Part shown: positions 8,728-16,804 of the stretch, in pieces | How positions within the stretch are numbered: position 1 is the stretch's first letter | How the letters are laid out: each line of letters begins with the position of its first letter | NCBI GenBank assembly: GCA_021155965.1 | Contig: JAJNBJ010000002.1 | Coordinates: 186,001-250,000 of the forward strand | From: Flavipsychrobacter sp. | GTDB lineage: Bacteria > Bacteroidota > Bacteroidia > Chitinophagales > Chitinophagaceae | Reading direction: 5' to 3' | DNA length: 64,000 nt | Program-made: the position numbers and the translations under genes | Notes under the pieces: generated by a model | Told to the model about the DNA's origin: nothing | The model's input: the letters and a program-made list of their open reading frames with translations, nothing else | Databases searched by the model: none

Positions 8728-9327
8728 TCAGTGGTTTATGATCAGTTTTTCTGTGATAACAGTATTATTTTGTATTGCATGCATTACATATAACGCATCG
8801 GGAATGCTGCTTATATCAATACTCAGTTCTTTTTGGCCAATGTATCCCTTCCTCAATACTTCCCGCCCGTTCAAATCTGTCAGGATAACAGATACAGGCA
8901 TGGAGGGGTCACTGACATAAACCCGCAGCGATCCGGATACAGGGTTCGGCAATATCGTAATTGCCTGGCCGTTTGTATTTACCGGTGGTATATTGGCAGG
9001 GTTGGTTGCAGTAAACGAAGCTACCATACCCATTGAGGCATGGGGTGTGCATACATAGCCATACGTGCCGGGAACAGTTATCTTATACATATATGTAGTG
9101 TTGGCAGCATTCATGATCCTGTCCCAGCTTGCAGCCCCTCCCGGTATAACGCTGCTTGTAGTAGTATGATCTCCACTCACCCAAACCCACCTGACTGTAT
9201 CGCCAACGTTTGCCGCAAAATTGGCCGGCGTAAATGCGCCGATAGCAACGTTTACCGTATGTATCGTCGCAAATGTGTTGGTAGTAGCACAGAAAATAGC
9301 CGCAATTAAAAGTAAAGTCTTTCTCAT
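8728..9327 (-). CDS. secreted cupredoxin with T9SS sorting tail
   Basis: Protein of 199 aa from the Met at 9327 (an in-frame GTG/ATG eight codons upstream precedes a less typical signal). The signal peptide ends near NTFA. The plastocyanin-like domain has the type 1 copper ligands of pseudoazurin-like proteins: a His in VSGDHTTT, and Cys, His and the second Met in CTPHASMGM. A T9SS type A sorting domain follows (from about ITILPNPVSGSL). It should therefore be an exported blue-copper electron carrier or copper-binding protein on the cell surface. No redox partner lies beside it; ndh is two genes downstream. Family call is strong, the role is open. Confidence 0.88.
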   Translation of the reverse strand: MRKTLLLIAAIFCATTNTFATIHTVNVAIGAFTPANFAANVGDTVRWVWVSGDHTTTSSVIPGGAASWDRIMNAANTTYMYKITVPGTYGYVCTPHASMGMVASFTATNPANIPPVNTNGQAITILPNPVSGSLRVYVSDPSMPVSVILTDLNGREVLRKGYIGQKELSIDISSIPDALYVMHAIQNNTVITEKLIINH

Positions 9328-9671
9328 AGTTTTTGTTTTTATGTGAACCATTTTTCGGGTAGAACGTAAATTTTATGCCTGAGAAAGGTTAAATAGTGTA
9401 TTCTGACCGGCTATATTGATAAGGCGGGAAATAGATAGCACGAACACGGGCAAATAACGGACAACCCCCTCCCACATTTTCGGCAGCAAACCACCTCTTT
9501 TTTTGCAGAATAATTTACCTTTGAGGAAAGATCTTTACATTTAAAGAGCTCAGGCAAAAACAATTGAAAAATATACTGCAATTATTGGGTTAGTTGGGAA
9601 GTAATGCCACGAATAGTGGGAAGAAATTTCAACAACCACGCAATAATTGCAAATTCCCAAACAGCTATTGA
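9328..9671. other. gene-free divergent intergenic region
   Basis: These 344 bp separate the divergent cupredoxin and ketoacyl-synthase genes. Apart from the -7 motif at 9516-9523 I see no gene, strong hairpin or repeat. Confidence 0.6.
9516..9523 (+). promoter_or_regulatory. possible -7 promoter element of the ketoacyl synthase gene
   Basis: TACCTTTG matches TAnnTTTG exactly, but no -33 element sits at the usual 19-21 bp spacing. If used, the leader would be about 140 nt long. Confidence 0.35.
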
Positions 9672-10898
9672 ATGAACAGAGTAGTAATAACAGGCATAGG
9701 TATTTATTCGTGCATTGGTAAAAACCTTGATGAGGTAAAGGAATCGCTGATGAAGGGCAGGTCTGGCATCGTGATGCTGCCGGAAAGAAAGGAGTTTGGG
9801 TACCGGTCTGCACTCACCGGTTTCGTGGAGCGCCCCAACCTGAAAGGGATACTCGACCGCCGCTCACGTATTATGATGCCGGAACAGGCGGATTATGCAT
9901 TCGTATCTGCAAAAGAAGCGTTGACCGTTGCAGGGATAGACGAAGAAATGCTGGATAAAAGAGAGATCGGCCTCATTTTCGGCAACGACAGCTCTGCCGA
10001 ACCGGTGATCACGGGGGTAGATATTGTGCGTGCAAAAAAAGATACCATGTTACTCGGTTCAGGTTATGTGTTCCAGACCATGAACTCTACCGTGAACATG
10101 AACCTTGCCACCATCTTCCGTACTAAGGGGGTAAATTTTACGATCAGCGCAGCCTGTGCCAGTGGCTCTCACTCCATTGGCTTGGGTTATATGTTCATTA
10201 AACAAGGCATGCAGGATTGTATTATTTGCGGAGGGGCACAGGAAACCAATGTTTATTCGATGCCTTATTTCGACAGTATTGCTGCATTTTCTATGCGCGA
10301 AGATGACCCTACTAAAGCTTCACGCCCATTCGACGCCAGCCGGGACGGCCTTGTACCTAGCGGCGGCGCTGCAACCGTGATACTGGAAAGCCTGGAATCT
10401 GCACAAAAACGTGGCGCGAAAATACTGGGGGAAGTTATAGGCTATGGCTTTTCGTCCAACGGTTCGCATATATCCAACCCCACAGTAGAGGGGCCTCTCC
10501 GCTCATTGGAAAGGTCACTGAAAGATGCAGGCATACAGCCTGGTGATGTTGGTTATATCAATGCGCATGCTACATCTACAAAAGCAGGCGATGCCAGCGA
10601 AGCGAAGGCCATCATGGGCATTTTTGGTAATTCACGCCCCTACGTCAGCTCCACCAAATCAATGACCGGCCACGAATGCTGGATGGCAGGTGCAAGCGAG
10701 ATAGTGTACTCTACTTTAATGATGCAAAATAATTTCATTGCACCAAACATCAACTTCGAGAGCCCGGATGAGGATTCTGCCGGGCTGAATATTGCTGCAG
10801 AGATGGTCAATACCGAATTTGATACTTTTCTATCCAATTCCTTCGGGTTTGGTGGCACTAACTCCTCGCTCATTGTCAGGAAATGGAAAGGCAAATAA
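9672..10898 (+). CDS. beta-ketoacyl-[acyl-carrier-protein] synthase (KAS I/II type)
   Basis: Condensing enzyme of 408 aa that extends acyl-ACP by two carbons with malonyl-ACP. The full thiolase-fold catalytic set is visible: Cys162 in ISAACASGSH, His299 in NAHATSTKAGD, Lys329 and His334 in TKSMTGHECW. The glycine-rich GFGGTNSS end motif is also present. Length is normal for FabF/FabB. It is a single gene without acyl carrier protein or reductase neighbours, so whether it serves housekeeping fatty-acid synthesis or a specialised lipid or aryl-polyene/flexirubin route cannot be decided here. Confidence 0.92.
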   Translation: MNRVVITGIGIYSCIGKNLDEVKESLMKGRSGIVMLPERKEFGYRSALTGFVERPNLKGILDRRSRIMMPEQADYAFVSAKEALTVAGIDEEMLDKREIGLIFGNDSSAEPVITGVDIVRAKKDTMLLGSGYVFQTMNSTVNMNLATIFRTKGVNFTISAACASGSHSIGLGYMFIKQGMQDCIICGGAQETNVYSMPYFDSIAAFSMREDDPTKASRPFDASRDGLVPSGGAATVILESLESAQKRGAKILGEVIGYGFSSNGSHISNPTVEGPLRSLERSLKDAGIQPGDVGYINAHATSTKAGDASEAKAIMGIFGNSRPYVSSTKSMTGHECWMAGASEIVYSTLMMQNNFIAPNINFESPDEDSAGLNIAAEMVNTEFDTFLSNSFGFGGTNSSLIVRKWKGK

Positions 10899-10978
10899 TT
10901 TTTATAGATAAAAAATATCTATAAATAAATACAACTATCAGGGTGATTGTATAATTTAGTGCAAAATATAGCTCCGTT

Positions 10979-11521
10979 ATGCGCACATCTTTCAACCTGG
11001 CAATTGTCTCATTGGTCATTTTTGCATGTGTATCCTGCTCAGACAATGGTAACAGGTGGGCAAAATATAGTGATCGCTCATTTTCAGTAAGGATGCCCGA
11101 GAAACCACAGGTATATGACAAACAGGAGGCCACGCCATTTGGCAAACAAACAGTGCATTACGTGAGCTGGAAACCCGAAAGCCTTGAGCTGAACAAATTC
11201 AAACTCTTCCAGGTGAGCTACACCGACTGCCCCACACGTTTCACCTCGGATGCCAATACACTAAGTATTGCCCTCGACAGCAGCATTAACGCCCGCAAGA
11301 AAGACTTTACAGAGTTAGACGTTACCTCACAGCCAATAGAGATCAACGGATACCCCGGCAGGGCATTCATCCTCAGTCCCGATAAGGATAATGTCATCAC
11401 TATTGTAAAGCAGATCGTTGCCAATAATAAAAGATATGACCTCACGGTAATTGCCAAAAAAGATTATCCTACCAACAGCGAGGTAAACGACTTCTTCAAT
11501 TCGTTCCAGGTGCTCAGGTAA
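10979..11521 (+). CDS. small lipoprotein of unknown function
   Basis: Predicted lipoprotein of 180 aa with signal MRTSFNLAIVSLVIFACVSC, so lipidation would be at Cys20. The mature part contains a PGRAFILSP-like stretch and ends in a short amphipathic segment (NSEVNDFFNSFQVLR), resembling small photosystem II PsbP-like or Mog1-like alpha/beta domains found in many bacterial lipoproteins; that similarity is only suggestive. It precedes the DnaJ gene by 32 bp on the same strand. Confidence 0.75.
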   Translation: MRTSFNLAIVSLVIFACVSCSDNGNRWAKYSDRSFSVRMPEKPQVYDKQEATPFGKQTVHYVSWKPESLELNKFKLFQVSYTDCPTRFTSDANTLSIALDSSINARKKDFTELDVTSQPIEINGYPGRAFILSPDKDNVITIVKQIVANNKRYDLTVIAKKDYPTNSEVNDFFNSFQVLR

Positions 11522-11524
11522 TTG

Positions 11525-11532
11525 TAATTTTG
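11525..11532 (+). promoter_or_regulatory. -7 promoter element of the DnaJ-like gene
   Basis: TAATTTTG matches TAnnTTTG exactly, 21 bp before the ATG at 11554. The -33 region shows only a partial TTG. It could give the co-chaperone independent transcription. Confidence 0.4.
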
Positions 11533-11553
11533 CAGCCTGCACGATAGCGTGAT

Positions 11554-12453
11554 ATGGAATACAAGGACTATTACAAGATACTGGGCGTAGATAAAAAAGC
11601 CTCGCAGGAAGACATTAAAAAAGCTTACCGCAAGCTTGCCGTAAAGTACCATCCCGATAAAAATCCCGGAGATAAAAAGGCTGAGGAGAAGTTCAAGGAA
11701 CTGAACGAGGCAAATGATGTATTGTCAGACCCGGATAAAAGAAAGAAGTACGACGAGCTGGGCGCCAACTGGCAGCAATACCAGCAGGGCGGCGGCTACC
11801 AGGATTTTGGCGGCACACGTGGCTATGGTGGTTCACGCACCGGTGGCACTTACTATTCTGAGGAAGACAGTGGCTTTTCCGATTTTTTTGAATCGCTGTT
11901 TGGCAGCCGGTCTGGAGGGGGCGGCAGGGGCAGGCGAAACGGCATGAAAGGCGAAGACTACCAGGCAGAGACCACCATTACACTTGAAGAAGCATTTCAT
12001 GGCACAACGCGCCAGCTGAACCTGGAAAACCAAAAGCTGAACCTGAAATTGAAACCCGGAATAGCCGACGGACAGGTGCTGCGCATGAAAGAGAAAGGTG
12101 GCCCCGGCTATGGCGGCGGGCCCAATGGCGATCTGTTCATCACCATACATGTACAGAAGCACCCACGCTTTACACGAAAAGGCGACGACCTGTATTTCGA
12201 CAGCCCGCTGGATGCGTTCACAGCTATATTGGGAGGCAAACTACCCGTACAGGCGATAGATAAAACACTCAACATAAACATACCGCCCGGTACGGATAGC
12301 GACAAAGTATTCCGGTTGAAAGAAATGGGCATGCCCGAATACAGCAATCCCAAACAGCGGGGGGATGCATATGTACGGGTAGTACTAACCGTCCCAAAAA
12401 ACCTCTCTGATAAAGACCGGGAATTGCTCGCGCGCTTCGCCAAACAAGGTTAA
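11554..12453 (+). CDS. DnaJ/CbpA-type Hsp40 co-chaperone
   Basis: Protein of 299 aa. The J domain (residues 1-70) carries the HPD motif at 33-35, which stimulates the DnaK ATPase. A Gly/Phe-rich linker follows (about 75-130: [15 protein letters not shown] and [10 protein letters not shown]). Two DnaJ C-terminal substrate-binding domains complete it (about 140-295, including the [18 protein letters not shown] segment). The zinc-finger region of classical DnaJ is missing, so it is a class II (CbpA/DjlB-like) protein. No dnaK or grpE is adjacent. Confidence 0.92.
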   Translation: MEYKDYYKILGVDKKASQEDIKKAYRKLAVKYHPDKNPGDKKAEEKFKELNEANDVLSDPDKRKKYDELGANWQQYQQGGGYQDFGGTRGYGGSRTGGTYYSEEDSGFSDFFESLFGSRSGGGGRGRRNGMKGEDYQAETTITLEEAFHGTTRQLNLENQKLNLKLKPGIADGQVLRMKEKGGPGYGGGPNGDLFITIHVQKHPRFTRKGDDLYFDSPLDAFTAILGGKLPVQAIDKTLNINIPPGTDSDKVFRLKEMGMPEYSNPKQRGDAYVRVVLTVPKNLSDKDRELLARFAKQG

Positions 12454-12537
12454 TTGCCGGTTAACGCACAACTTTTTGATTATTAGCCGTTTGCAGGCAG
12501 TCAGAATTGGGCTAACTTGGCATAAAATACACCGGCT

Positions 12538-13041
12538 ATGTTCACGCGAACACGCCAATACCAATTTTCCATTCCAAAGGAACTGCTGAGGTACCGGCTG
12601 GTGGGCAACCATATTACCATACATCGCCGCGACTTTACGGTATTAGAAAATGAACAGTCCATCAGCATCACACCAACCATTGAGAACGAATCAGGCAGAA
12701 CGACCTTACCTATAACCCAGGTGGAGTTAAAAGATGATGGCAATAAAACGGAAATGGTCATCACATCTACCATGCACACTATTGAAGCAGGTGCACAGAT
12801 GCTCATTATGCTTTTTTGTGTCTTTTTCCTTGCGGCATCACTTATCCTGCTTTATGTGGGGCAGGATATTATGATCACCGTAAGTTTGTGCAGCATCAGC
12901 TTCCTGGTTTTTATTTTCTTTCTCATCCGCCTGCAGCTAGGCTATTTCGATTATGTGCGAAAGATACGCTCATACGTGAAGCATACCGGCGACGAGATAA
13001 CTACCGATGTAAGAAAGCAATTGTTCAAGCATAAGGCCTGA
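12538..13041 (+). CDS. small membrane protein of unknown function
   Basis: Protein of 167 aa. The N-terminal ~80 residues look like a soluble beta-rich region (ISITPTIENESGRTTLPITQ). Two adjacent membrane helices follow (about 85-105 and 110-130: MLIMLFCVFFLAASLILLYV and ISFLVFIFFLIRL), with a basic C-terminal tail. I do not recognise a family. It may belong to the general YcxB/PH-like group of membrane-tethered small domains, but this is only an impression. Confidence 0.7.
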   Translation: MFTRTRQYQFSIPKELLRYRLVGNHITIHRRDFTVLENEQSISITPTIENESGRTTLPITQVELKDDGNKTEMVITSTMHTIEAGAQMLIMLFCVFFLAASLILLYVGQDIMITVSLCSISFLVFIFFLIRLQLGYFDYVRKIRSYVKHTGDEITTDVRKQLFKHKA

Positions 13042-13082
13042 AGTGATTGTTATTCCATTTAGATATTAAAATACGGCATGGA

Positions 13083-13117
13083 CTTTGCGCTCTTTGCGTA
13101 TCCTTTGCACCTTTGCG
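13083..13117 (+). repeat. CTTTGCG intergenic repeat cluster 1
   Basis: Copies of CTTTGCG start at 13083, 13092 and 13111, with a near copy (CTTTGCA) at 13103, between the membrane protein and the VF530 gene. A second cluster sits at 13427-13449 on the other side of that gene. Confidence 0.7.
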
Positions 13118-13169
13118 TGAAAATTTCAATACCGATTTTTTTACGCTCATTTGGTATTAATTTTACCTG

Positions 13170-13388
13170 ATGGCAGAACAGCCCAAGAATCCCCTGCACG
13201 GCAAAACTCTGGAAGCGATCCTCAAGCATCTTGTGGAACACCACGGCTGGGAGTATATGTGTGAGCGCGTACGTATCAACTGCTTTTACGAGAACCCCAG
13301 CATCAGCTCCAGCCTTAAGTTTCTGCGCAAAACACCGTGGGCGAGGAAGAAGGTGGAGGAGCTTTATTTGGAGAGTATTCAGGAATAA
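13170..13388 (+). CDS. VF530-family (DUF2132) DNA-binding protein
   Basis: Protein of 72 aa matching the VF530/DUF2132 family over its full length, with the conserved blocks [26 protein letters not shown] and [21 protein letters not shown]. The family fold is a small helical bundle proposed to bind DNA; its biological role is not established. It stands alone, flanked on both sides by CTTTGCG repeat clusters. Confidence 0.88.
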   Translation: MAEQPKNPLHGKTLEAILKHLVEHHGWEYMCERVRINCFYENPSISSSLKFLRKTPWARKKVEELYLESIQE

Positions 13389-13426
13389 TATCAAACGTCA
13401 AAAATCTGCATCTGCATACCATTAAC

Positions 13427-13449
13427 CTTTGCGTCTTTGCGCCTTTGCG
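13427..13449 (+). repeat. CTTTGCG intergenic repeat cluster 2
   Basis: Three CTTTGCG copies start at 13427, 13435 and 13443, an exact 8-bp period. The cluster mirrors the one at 13083-13117. Confidence 0.75.
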
Positions 13450-13539
13450 GTTAAACTATTCTTGCCGGATTCTTTATGTTCAATAGGTACAACTCCATTG
13501 TTCAACCTGGAACCATTATAAAAAAACATTGGTCAATTT

Positions 13540-13586
13540 TTTGAAATAGTATAATTTTATACTAAATTTGGTAAAATATTATACTA
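13540..13586 (+). promoter_or_regulatory. promoter and operator of the Xre-RES toxin-antitoxin locus
   Basis: The -33 element TTTG (13540-13543) is followed after 19 bp by TAAATTTG (13563-13570), an exact Bacteroidota -7 match. The inverted repeat TAGTATAA (13547-13554) / TTATACTA (13557-13564) lies across the spacer and touches the -7 box. A third half-site TTATACTA (13579-13586) overlaps the start codon, 22 bp from the second. This fits autorepression by the Xre-type antitoxin. Confidence 0.7.
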
Positions 13587-14074
13587 TGGCAAGACATGCG
13601 GTTATAGACACTTCAAAGCAGCAGAAAAAGGAAGCCGGTACAAAAGGTCGCCATACGCAAATAGTTATATTGCCCGGGGCCACTACTAAGCCGGAAGGCC
13701 ACATGACCACTTTTGAAAAAATAAAAATAATTAAAGAAGGCATCTCGAAAAAAGACCTGGAGCACCTGAAGGATAAGAGTGGTTTGGATTACGACCAACT
13801 TGCCGGTGCATTATCCGTCGGCAGGGCTACGTTGATTAATAAAAAAAGGAATGAAAAGTTTAATCCTTCTTTAAGTGAAAAAATAGTTGGTTTGGCTGAT
13901 ATTTATTCCTACGGATACGAAGTTTTTGAAGATGAGGATACGTTCAATGAGTGGATATTTTCTTCAAACAAAGCGTTGGGCGGGCAGTCTCCTTTCGAGT
14001 TGCTCAATAACCAATATGGCAGGGAAGAGGTAAAGAACCTCATCGGCAGAATTGAGTATGGAGTATATTCTTAG
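13586..14074 (+). CDS. Xre/MbcA/ParS-type antitoxin of a RES system
   Basis: Protein of 162 aa starting at ATG 13586 (an in-frame TTG 18 nt upstream lies inside the promoter). The central region (about 45-110) is an HTH of the Xre type (LDYDQLAGALSVGRATLINK). The C-terminal part is a typical MbcA/ParS (DUF2384) toxin-binding domain: WIFSSNKALGGQSPFELLNN and the closing LIGRIEYGVYS. It should neutralise the RES toxin encoded 144 bp downstream and repress its own promoter through the TTATACTA half-sites. The gap between the two genes is unusually wide for this family and holds a palindromic repeat. Confidence 0.9.
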   Translation: MARHAVIDTSKQQKKEAGTKGRHTQIVILPGATTKPEGHMTTFEKIKIIKEGISKKDLEHLKDKSGLDYDQLAGALSVGRATLINKKRNEKFNPSLSEKIVGLADIYSYGYEVFEDEDTFNEWIFSSNKALGGQSPFELLNNQYGREEVKNLIGRIEYGVYS

Positions 14075-14118
14075 ATAAGGTCTGATATTCAATTTCACAA
14101 ATAGCTGATAAAAGAAAT

Positions 14119-14146
14119 GTCATGGTGAGCCGCGTCGAACCATGAC
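14119..14146. repeat. REP-like palindrome inside the toxin-antitoxin locus
   Basis: The perfect 8-bp arms GTCATGGT (14119-14126) and ACCATGAC (14139-14146) flank GAGCCGCGTCGA. The GTCAT...GAGC...GTCGA...ATGAC layout resembles dispersed REP-like palindromes in which the stem varies but the centre is kept. It lies between antitoxin and toxin. Confidence 0.6.
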
Positions 14147-14218
14147 TGCTGATGGTTAGAGAAACAGCTCGGTCTGTGAATGTGAAATTATTTATTATAC
14201 CCAATGTAAAAAGGCGCG

Positions 14219-14671
14219 ATGATCGTTTACAGGATAGAAAAAGCCAGGCATGCTGGAGATCTGACAGGTGAAGGCGCAAGGTTGTACGGAGGTCGCTGGA
14301 ACCATAAACTTACTGCTTGTATATACACTTCTGAAAGCAGGGCGCTGGCGCTGCTTGAATATTCAGTAAATGTGTGTATTGAAGACATTCCCCGCTCGTT
14401 AGTAATAACAACATTGGAAGTGCCCGGCAATATACTGCTGTTGAATAGTAAAGAACTCCCTAAAGGCTGGCATACATTTCCTGCACCTGCTGCTGCAAAA
14501 GATTATGGAACAGGGTTATTAATAAAAGCTACCCACCCGGTTATCCAACTCCCATCGGCCATTATTCCGGGAGAATTCAATTATATCCTGAACCCGCTGC
14601 ACCGCGATAGCGCAAAATTTAAAGTACTTGATATTTCTGCGTTTACTTATGATGTACGTATTAAAATGTAG
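14219..14671 (+). CDS. RES-domain toxin (NAD+-degrading type)
   Basis: Protein of 150 aa forming a complete RES domain. Conserved features are the N-terminal YRI, the GARLYGGRWN block with the catalytic-type Arg, the Tyr in ACIYTSESRALALLE and the following Glu, and the closing HRDSAKFKV segment. Characterised RES toxins (MbcT, ParT, Pseudomonas Res) deplete or transfer from NAD+ and stop growth when not held by their Xre partner. The partner gene lies just upstream. Whether the toxin is still active is not visible; no key residue appears lost. Confidence 0.9.
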   Translation: MIVYRIEKARHAGDLTGEGARLYGGRWNHKLTACIYTSESRALALLEYSVNVCIEDIPRSLVITTLEVPGNILLLNSKELPKGWHTFPAPAAAKDYGTGLLIKATHPVIQLPSAIIPGEFNYILNPLHRDSAKFKVLDISAFTYDVRIKM

Positions 14672-14679
14672 TGAGGGCA

Positions 14680-14735
14680 GTCATTGCAAACCCCATAGCG
14701 TGGCTTGCGGGTGGGATGGGGTGTGGCAATCTCGC
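14680..14735. repeat. REP-like imperfect hairpin
   Basis: GTCATTGC at the left end and GGCAATCTCGC at the right end pair imperfectly. ACCCCAT (14689-14695) pairs with ATGGGGT inside. The GTCATTGC...GCAATCTCG outline is that of a dispersed REP-like element. Confidence 0.5.
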
Positions 14736-14752
14736 GCTAACATGGAATACTC

Positions 14753-14796
14753 GCGTTGCAAACGCTGTGCCTTGTGATACTCGTTACAAACGAGTA
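14753..14796. repeat. two consecutive small hairpins
   Basis: GCGTT-GCA-AACGC (14753-14765) is followed by TACTCGTT-ACA-AACGAGTA (14778-14796). Both sit in a TACTCG...AACG context, so they look like two copies of one small palindromic unit. Confidence 0.6.
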
Positions 14797-14805
14797 CCAG
14801 TGAGG

Positions 14806-14883
14806 GTCATTCAGCTTGAACCCATGTAGTCGCAGACATACGCCCATCATTTTTATAGACTACGCTGAGTGGGGTTGGCTGAC
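14806..14883. repeat. long imperfect inverted repeat
   Basis: GTCA at 14806 and TGAC near 14880 form outer arms. GTAGTC (14826-14831) and GACTAC (14858-14863) form inner arms. Confidence 0.4.
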
Positions 14884-15242
14884 GTTATGACAATAAGAAA
14901 CAACGTAAGCCCTAGAACTTTATAAGATGAACTGCTAAAATTTCATTTAACAAGAAATTATCATAAAGTATGTTAAAAAAACATGCCAAAATGACTGAAT
15001 ATATAAATGTGGCACATATTTTGTGCGATTTCTATAATCGAAAAATGTAAAGACGAGAGCATATCCCTACCCGGGATAAGAAGGAGAATGCTGGTAGAAA
15101 ATCAATCCACTCCAGAGGCTACTCACCTCAATAATAGAAACCCACTTGATTGAACGAGGGCAAAGGTATGAGGTTTTTTGACAAAACCTAACTTTTAAAA
15201 AGGTTTTTTGATTTCGGAGTTTAACAACTTTTAGACGAGAGG

Positions 15243-15965
15243 ATGCAAAAAGTTGAACATTTTTTTAATCAAAAAAAACCGATTATGCATAAAATTTCTA
15301 TTAAAAACATAGTTGAATTTAAAAGGAAAAAAAGTGAAAATTCCAAGAGAACACTCATTAATAACCTTAAAAGCGCCAAGCCTAAAAATGAAGAAGAGAG
15401 TGGCGGTGATTATTGGATTCATTCTGTAAGTACTATCAGCACTGTTTTTAGAACGGAAGAAAATGAACGGGTGCGAAAAAAGATAGATATTATAAAGGAT
15501 AAGAAAGAGGCTGCAACTGCTAAGATATCAAAGGATATGTTTTCGAGAAACATAGATATTCTTCACAACTTTGAAGATATCAACTTCTCAGATTATAAAC
15601 CTAAGCCTGCTCTCCGATATTTGTCAAAACCCCAATACATGTCTGTACTAAAGGTTAGAAATGTCCCTATACAGGTTCTGCCCAATCACGTTTTTACTTT
15701 CAAAGAAAAAAACGTCGAGAAAATAGGTGCTATCTGGTTTGTGTCAAAGCTTGGGGGATATTCCACGCAGGAACTTGGCATGTTTACAGACTCTTTGTAT
15801 AGGTATTTGACACAACATTATTCAAAGGAATACACTGTTAGTGCTGACCACTGTCTAACTGTTGATGTTGCTACATTGAATGAGGTTAACTACGCCCAAA
15901 TTATGGATGAAACCATACAGTCAGATTTAAACTCAACATTAGATTCAATAAGTAAAATGCTATAA
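15243..15965 (+). CDS. unrecognised AT-rich gene, TIGR04255-like impression only
   Basis: Protein of 240 aa that I cannot place with confidence. It begins with a very basic region (KKPIMHKISIKNIVEFKRKK), then mixed alpha/beta sequence with a YLSKPQYMSVLKV segment, a stretch that could be a beta-hairpin (IPIQVLPNHVFTFKEKN) and a charged C-terminus. There is no signal peptide or membrane helix. Codons are clearly richer in A and T than in the neighbouring core genes, which fits recent acquisition. A second Met at codon 15 is an alternative start; no good ribosome-binding site distinguishes them. It stands alone in the accessory stretch. Confidence 0.6.
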   Translation: MQKVEHFFNQKKPIMHKISIKNIVEFKRKKSENSKRTLINNLKSAKPKNEEESGGDYWIHSVSTISTVFRTEENERVRKKIDIIKDKKEAATAKISKDMFSRNIDILHNFEDINFSDYKPKPALRYLSKPQYMSVLKVRNVPIQVLPNHVFTFKEKNVEKIGAIWFVSKLGGYSTQELGMFTDSLYRYLTQHYSKEYTVSADHCLTVDVATLNEVNYAQIMDETIQSDLNSTLDSISKML

Positions 15966-16192
15966 ACAATTAACTGAACTTGTCCTCGCTTGGTTCCACT
16001 GCATCGCCTGTAAAGCGTGAGCCTTTGGAATAGTCAGATCGGTATCGAAGGGTCCGCAGGTATATAGAATTAGGATGCGGGACCCGGCGTGGCTTAGGTT
16101 ACAAGTTACCCCGGTAATTTTATATCCAGAGTTAATACCTTTACCACAGCATAAAGACATCTATTTCAGAACCGAAGAATAAACAGTCAAAA

Positions 16193-16459
16193 ATGGAAGA
16201 AAATCCGTCCGTAGAGATTAAGATAATAAGAGTGGGATACGATGAACTTGTTGGCGTTCAAAAAACCCAGTTTGGGGAGTTCCACGACTATCACGAACGA
16301 TACCCGTACCTGGGTGATTACTTAGAAGGAGAAGTAGTTAAAGCTAAATTGATATACCAGGCATTATATCCAGGTAATCAGTGGGCCGATATGCCTGATT
16401 GGATCGCAAAGGATACTGACAGGAAAACAAGACGTGTATATTTCGATGGTAGGGATTAA
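16193..16459 (+). CDS. small hypothetical protein
   Basis: Acidic 88-aa protein with many aromatic residues (FGEFHDYHERYPYLGDYLEGE, then NQWADMPDWIAKD). No signal peptide or membrane helix, and no family I recognise. The start is the first ATG after a stop-rich region. It lies convergent to the next small gene. Reality rests on a complete frame with ordinary composition. Confidence 0.5.
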   Translation: MEENPSVEIKIIRVGYDELVGVQKTQFGEFHDYHERYPYLGDYLEGEVVKAKLIYQALYPGNQWADMPDWIAKDTDRKTRRVYFDGRD

Positions 16460-16523
16460 AATACACACAAGTGTGCAAGCCGGATTGTGACAACAACTTT
16501 AATTTAAACAGCGAAAAATAAAA

Positions 16524-16549
16524 AAGGCTATCCCCTGTGAGACAGCCTT
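16524..16549 (-). terminator. terminator between two small convergent genes
   Basis: AAGGCT (16524-16529) pairs with AGCCTT (16544-16549). On the minus strand the stem is followed by a T-run, so it mainly serves the gene at 16586-16804. Its sequence (GGCTGTCTC...AGCC) resembles the terminator of the giant gene at 39819-39847. Confidence 0.65.
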
Positions 16550-16585
16550 CAACTCGATGTTTAACTACCAATATTTATATGTGGT

Positions 16586-16804
16586 CTATTTCAACCAGTG
16601 ATGGAGGACAGTATAAATTAATCCCGCTATAGAGCCTCCGTATTTTATGATTTTAAAAACTGTTTCCCATCTTCCATTCTTCCTCACTTCCTTCTCTACT
16701 TTCTGTATTCCGTCTTTAGGTACCTCTTTAACCGTCACCTTTTGTACCTTTTCTTCATTGTTTCCTACATTGCTGCTATACATATTCTCGCAGCTATTTA
16801 CCAC
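16586..16804 (-). CDS. small C-terminally membrane-anchored protein, start uncertain
   Basis: Protein of 72 aa from a GTG at 16804 (an ATG lies at codon 9). It has a charged coiled region rich in Lys, Glu and Val (KVQKVTVKEVPKDGIQKVEK) and one C-terminal hydrophobic helix (IIKYGGSIAGLIYTVLHHWL). The frame stays open another 43 codons upstream to a stop at 16934-16936 with plausible protein-like sequence (ARIGGKGVIVVHGNL) but no standard start codon. The true start may therefore be lost or non-canonical. A terminator in the right orientation follows. Function unknown. Confidence 0.45.
   Translation of the reverse strand: MVNSCENMYSSNVGNNEEKVQKVTVKEVPKDGIQKVEKEVRKNGRWETVFKIIKYGGSIAGLIYTVLHHWLK

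Larger units (their letters stand above)
14672..15242. other. gene-free accessory region with palindromes
   Basis: These 571 bp after the toxin gene hold several hairpin-forming repeats (14680-14735, 14753-14796, 14806-14883). Near 15171-15211, AGGTTTTTTGA occurs twice (15171 and 15201) and AGGTTTT/AAAACCT forms a hairpin. I see no coding sequence. Confidence 0.6.

Noticed and set aside
14040-14279. 79-codon minus-strand frame across the gap between antitoxin and toxin
   Set aside because: It is antisense to both gene ends and spans the REP-like palindrome; no protein-like features.
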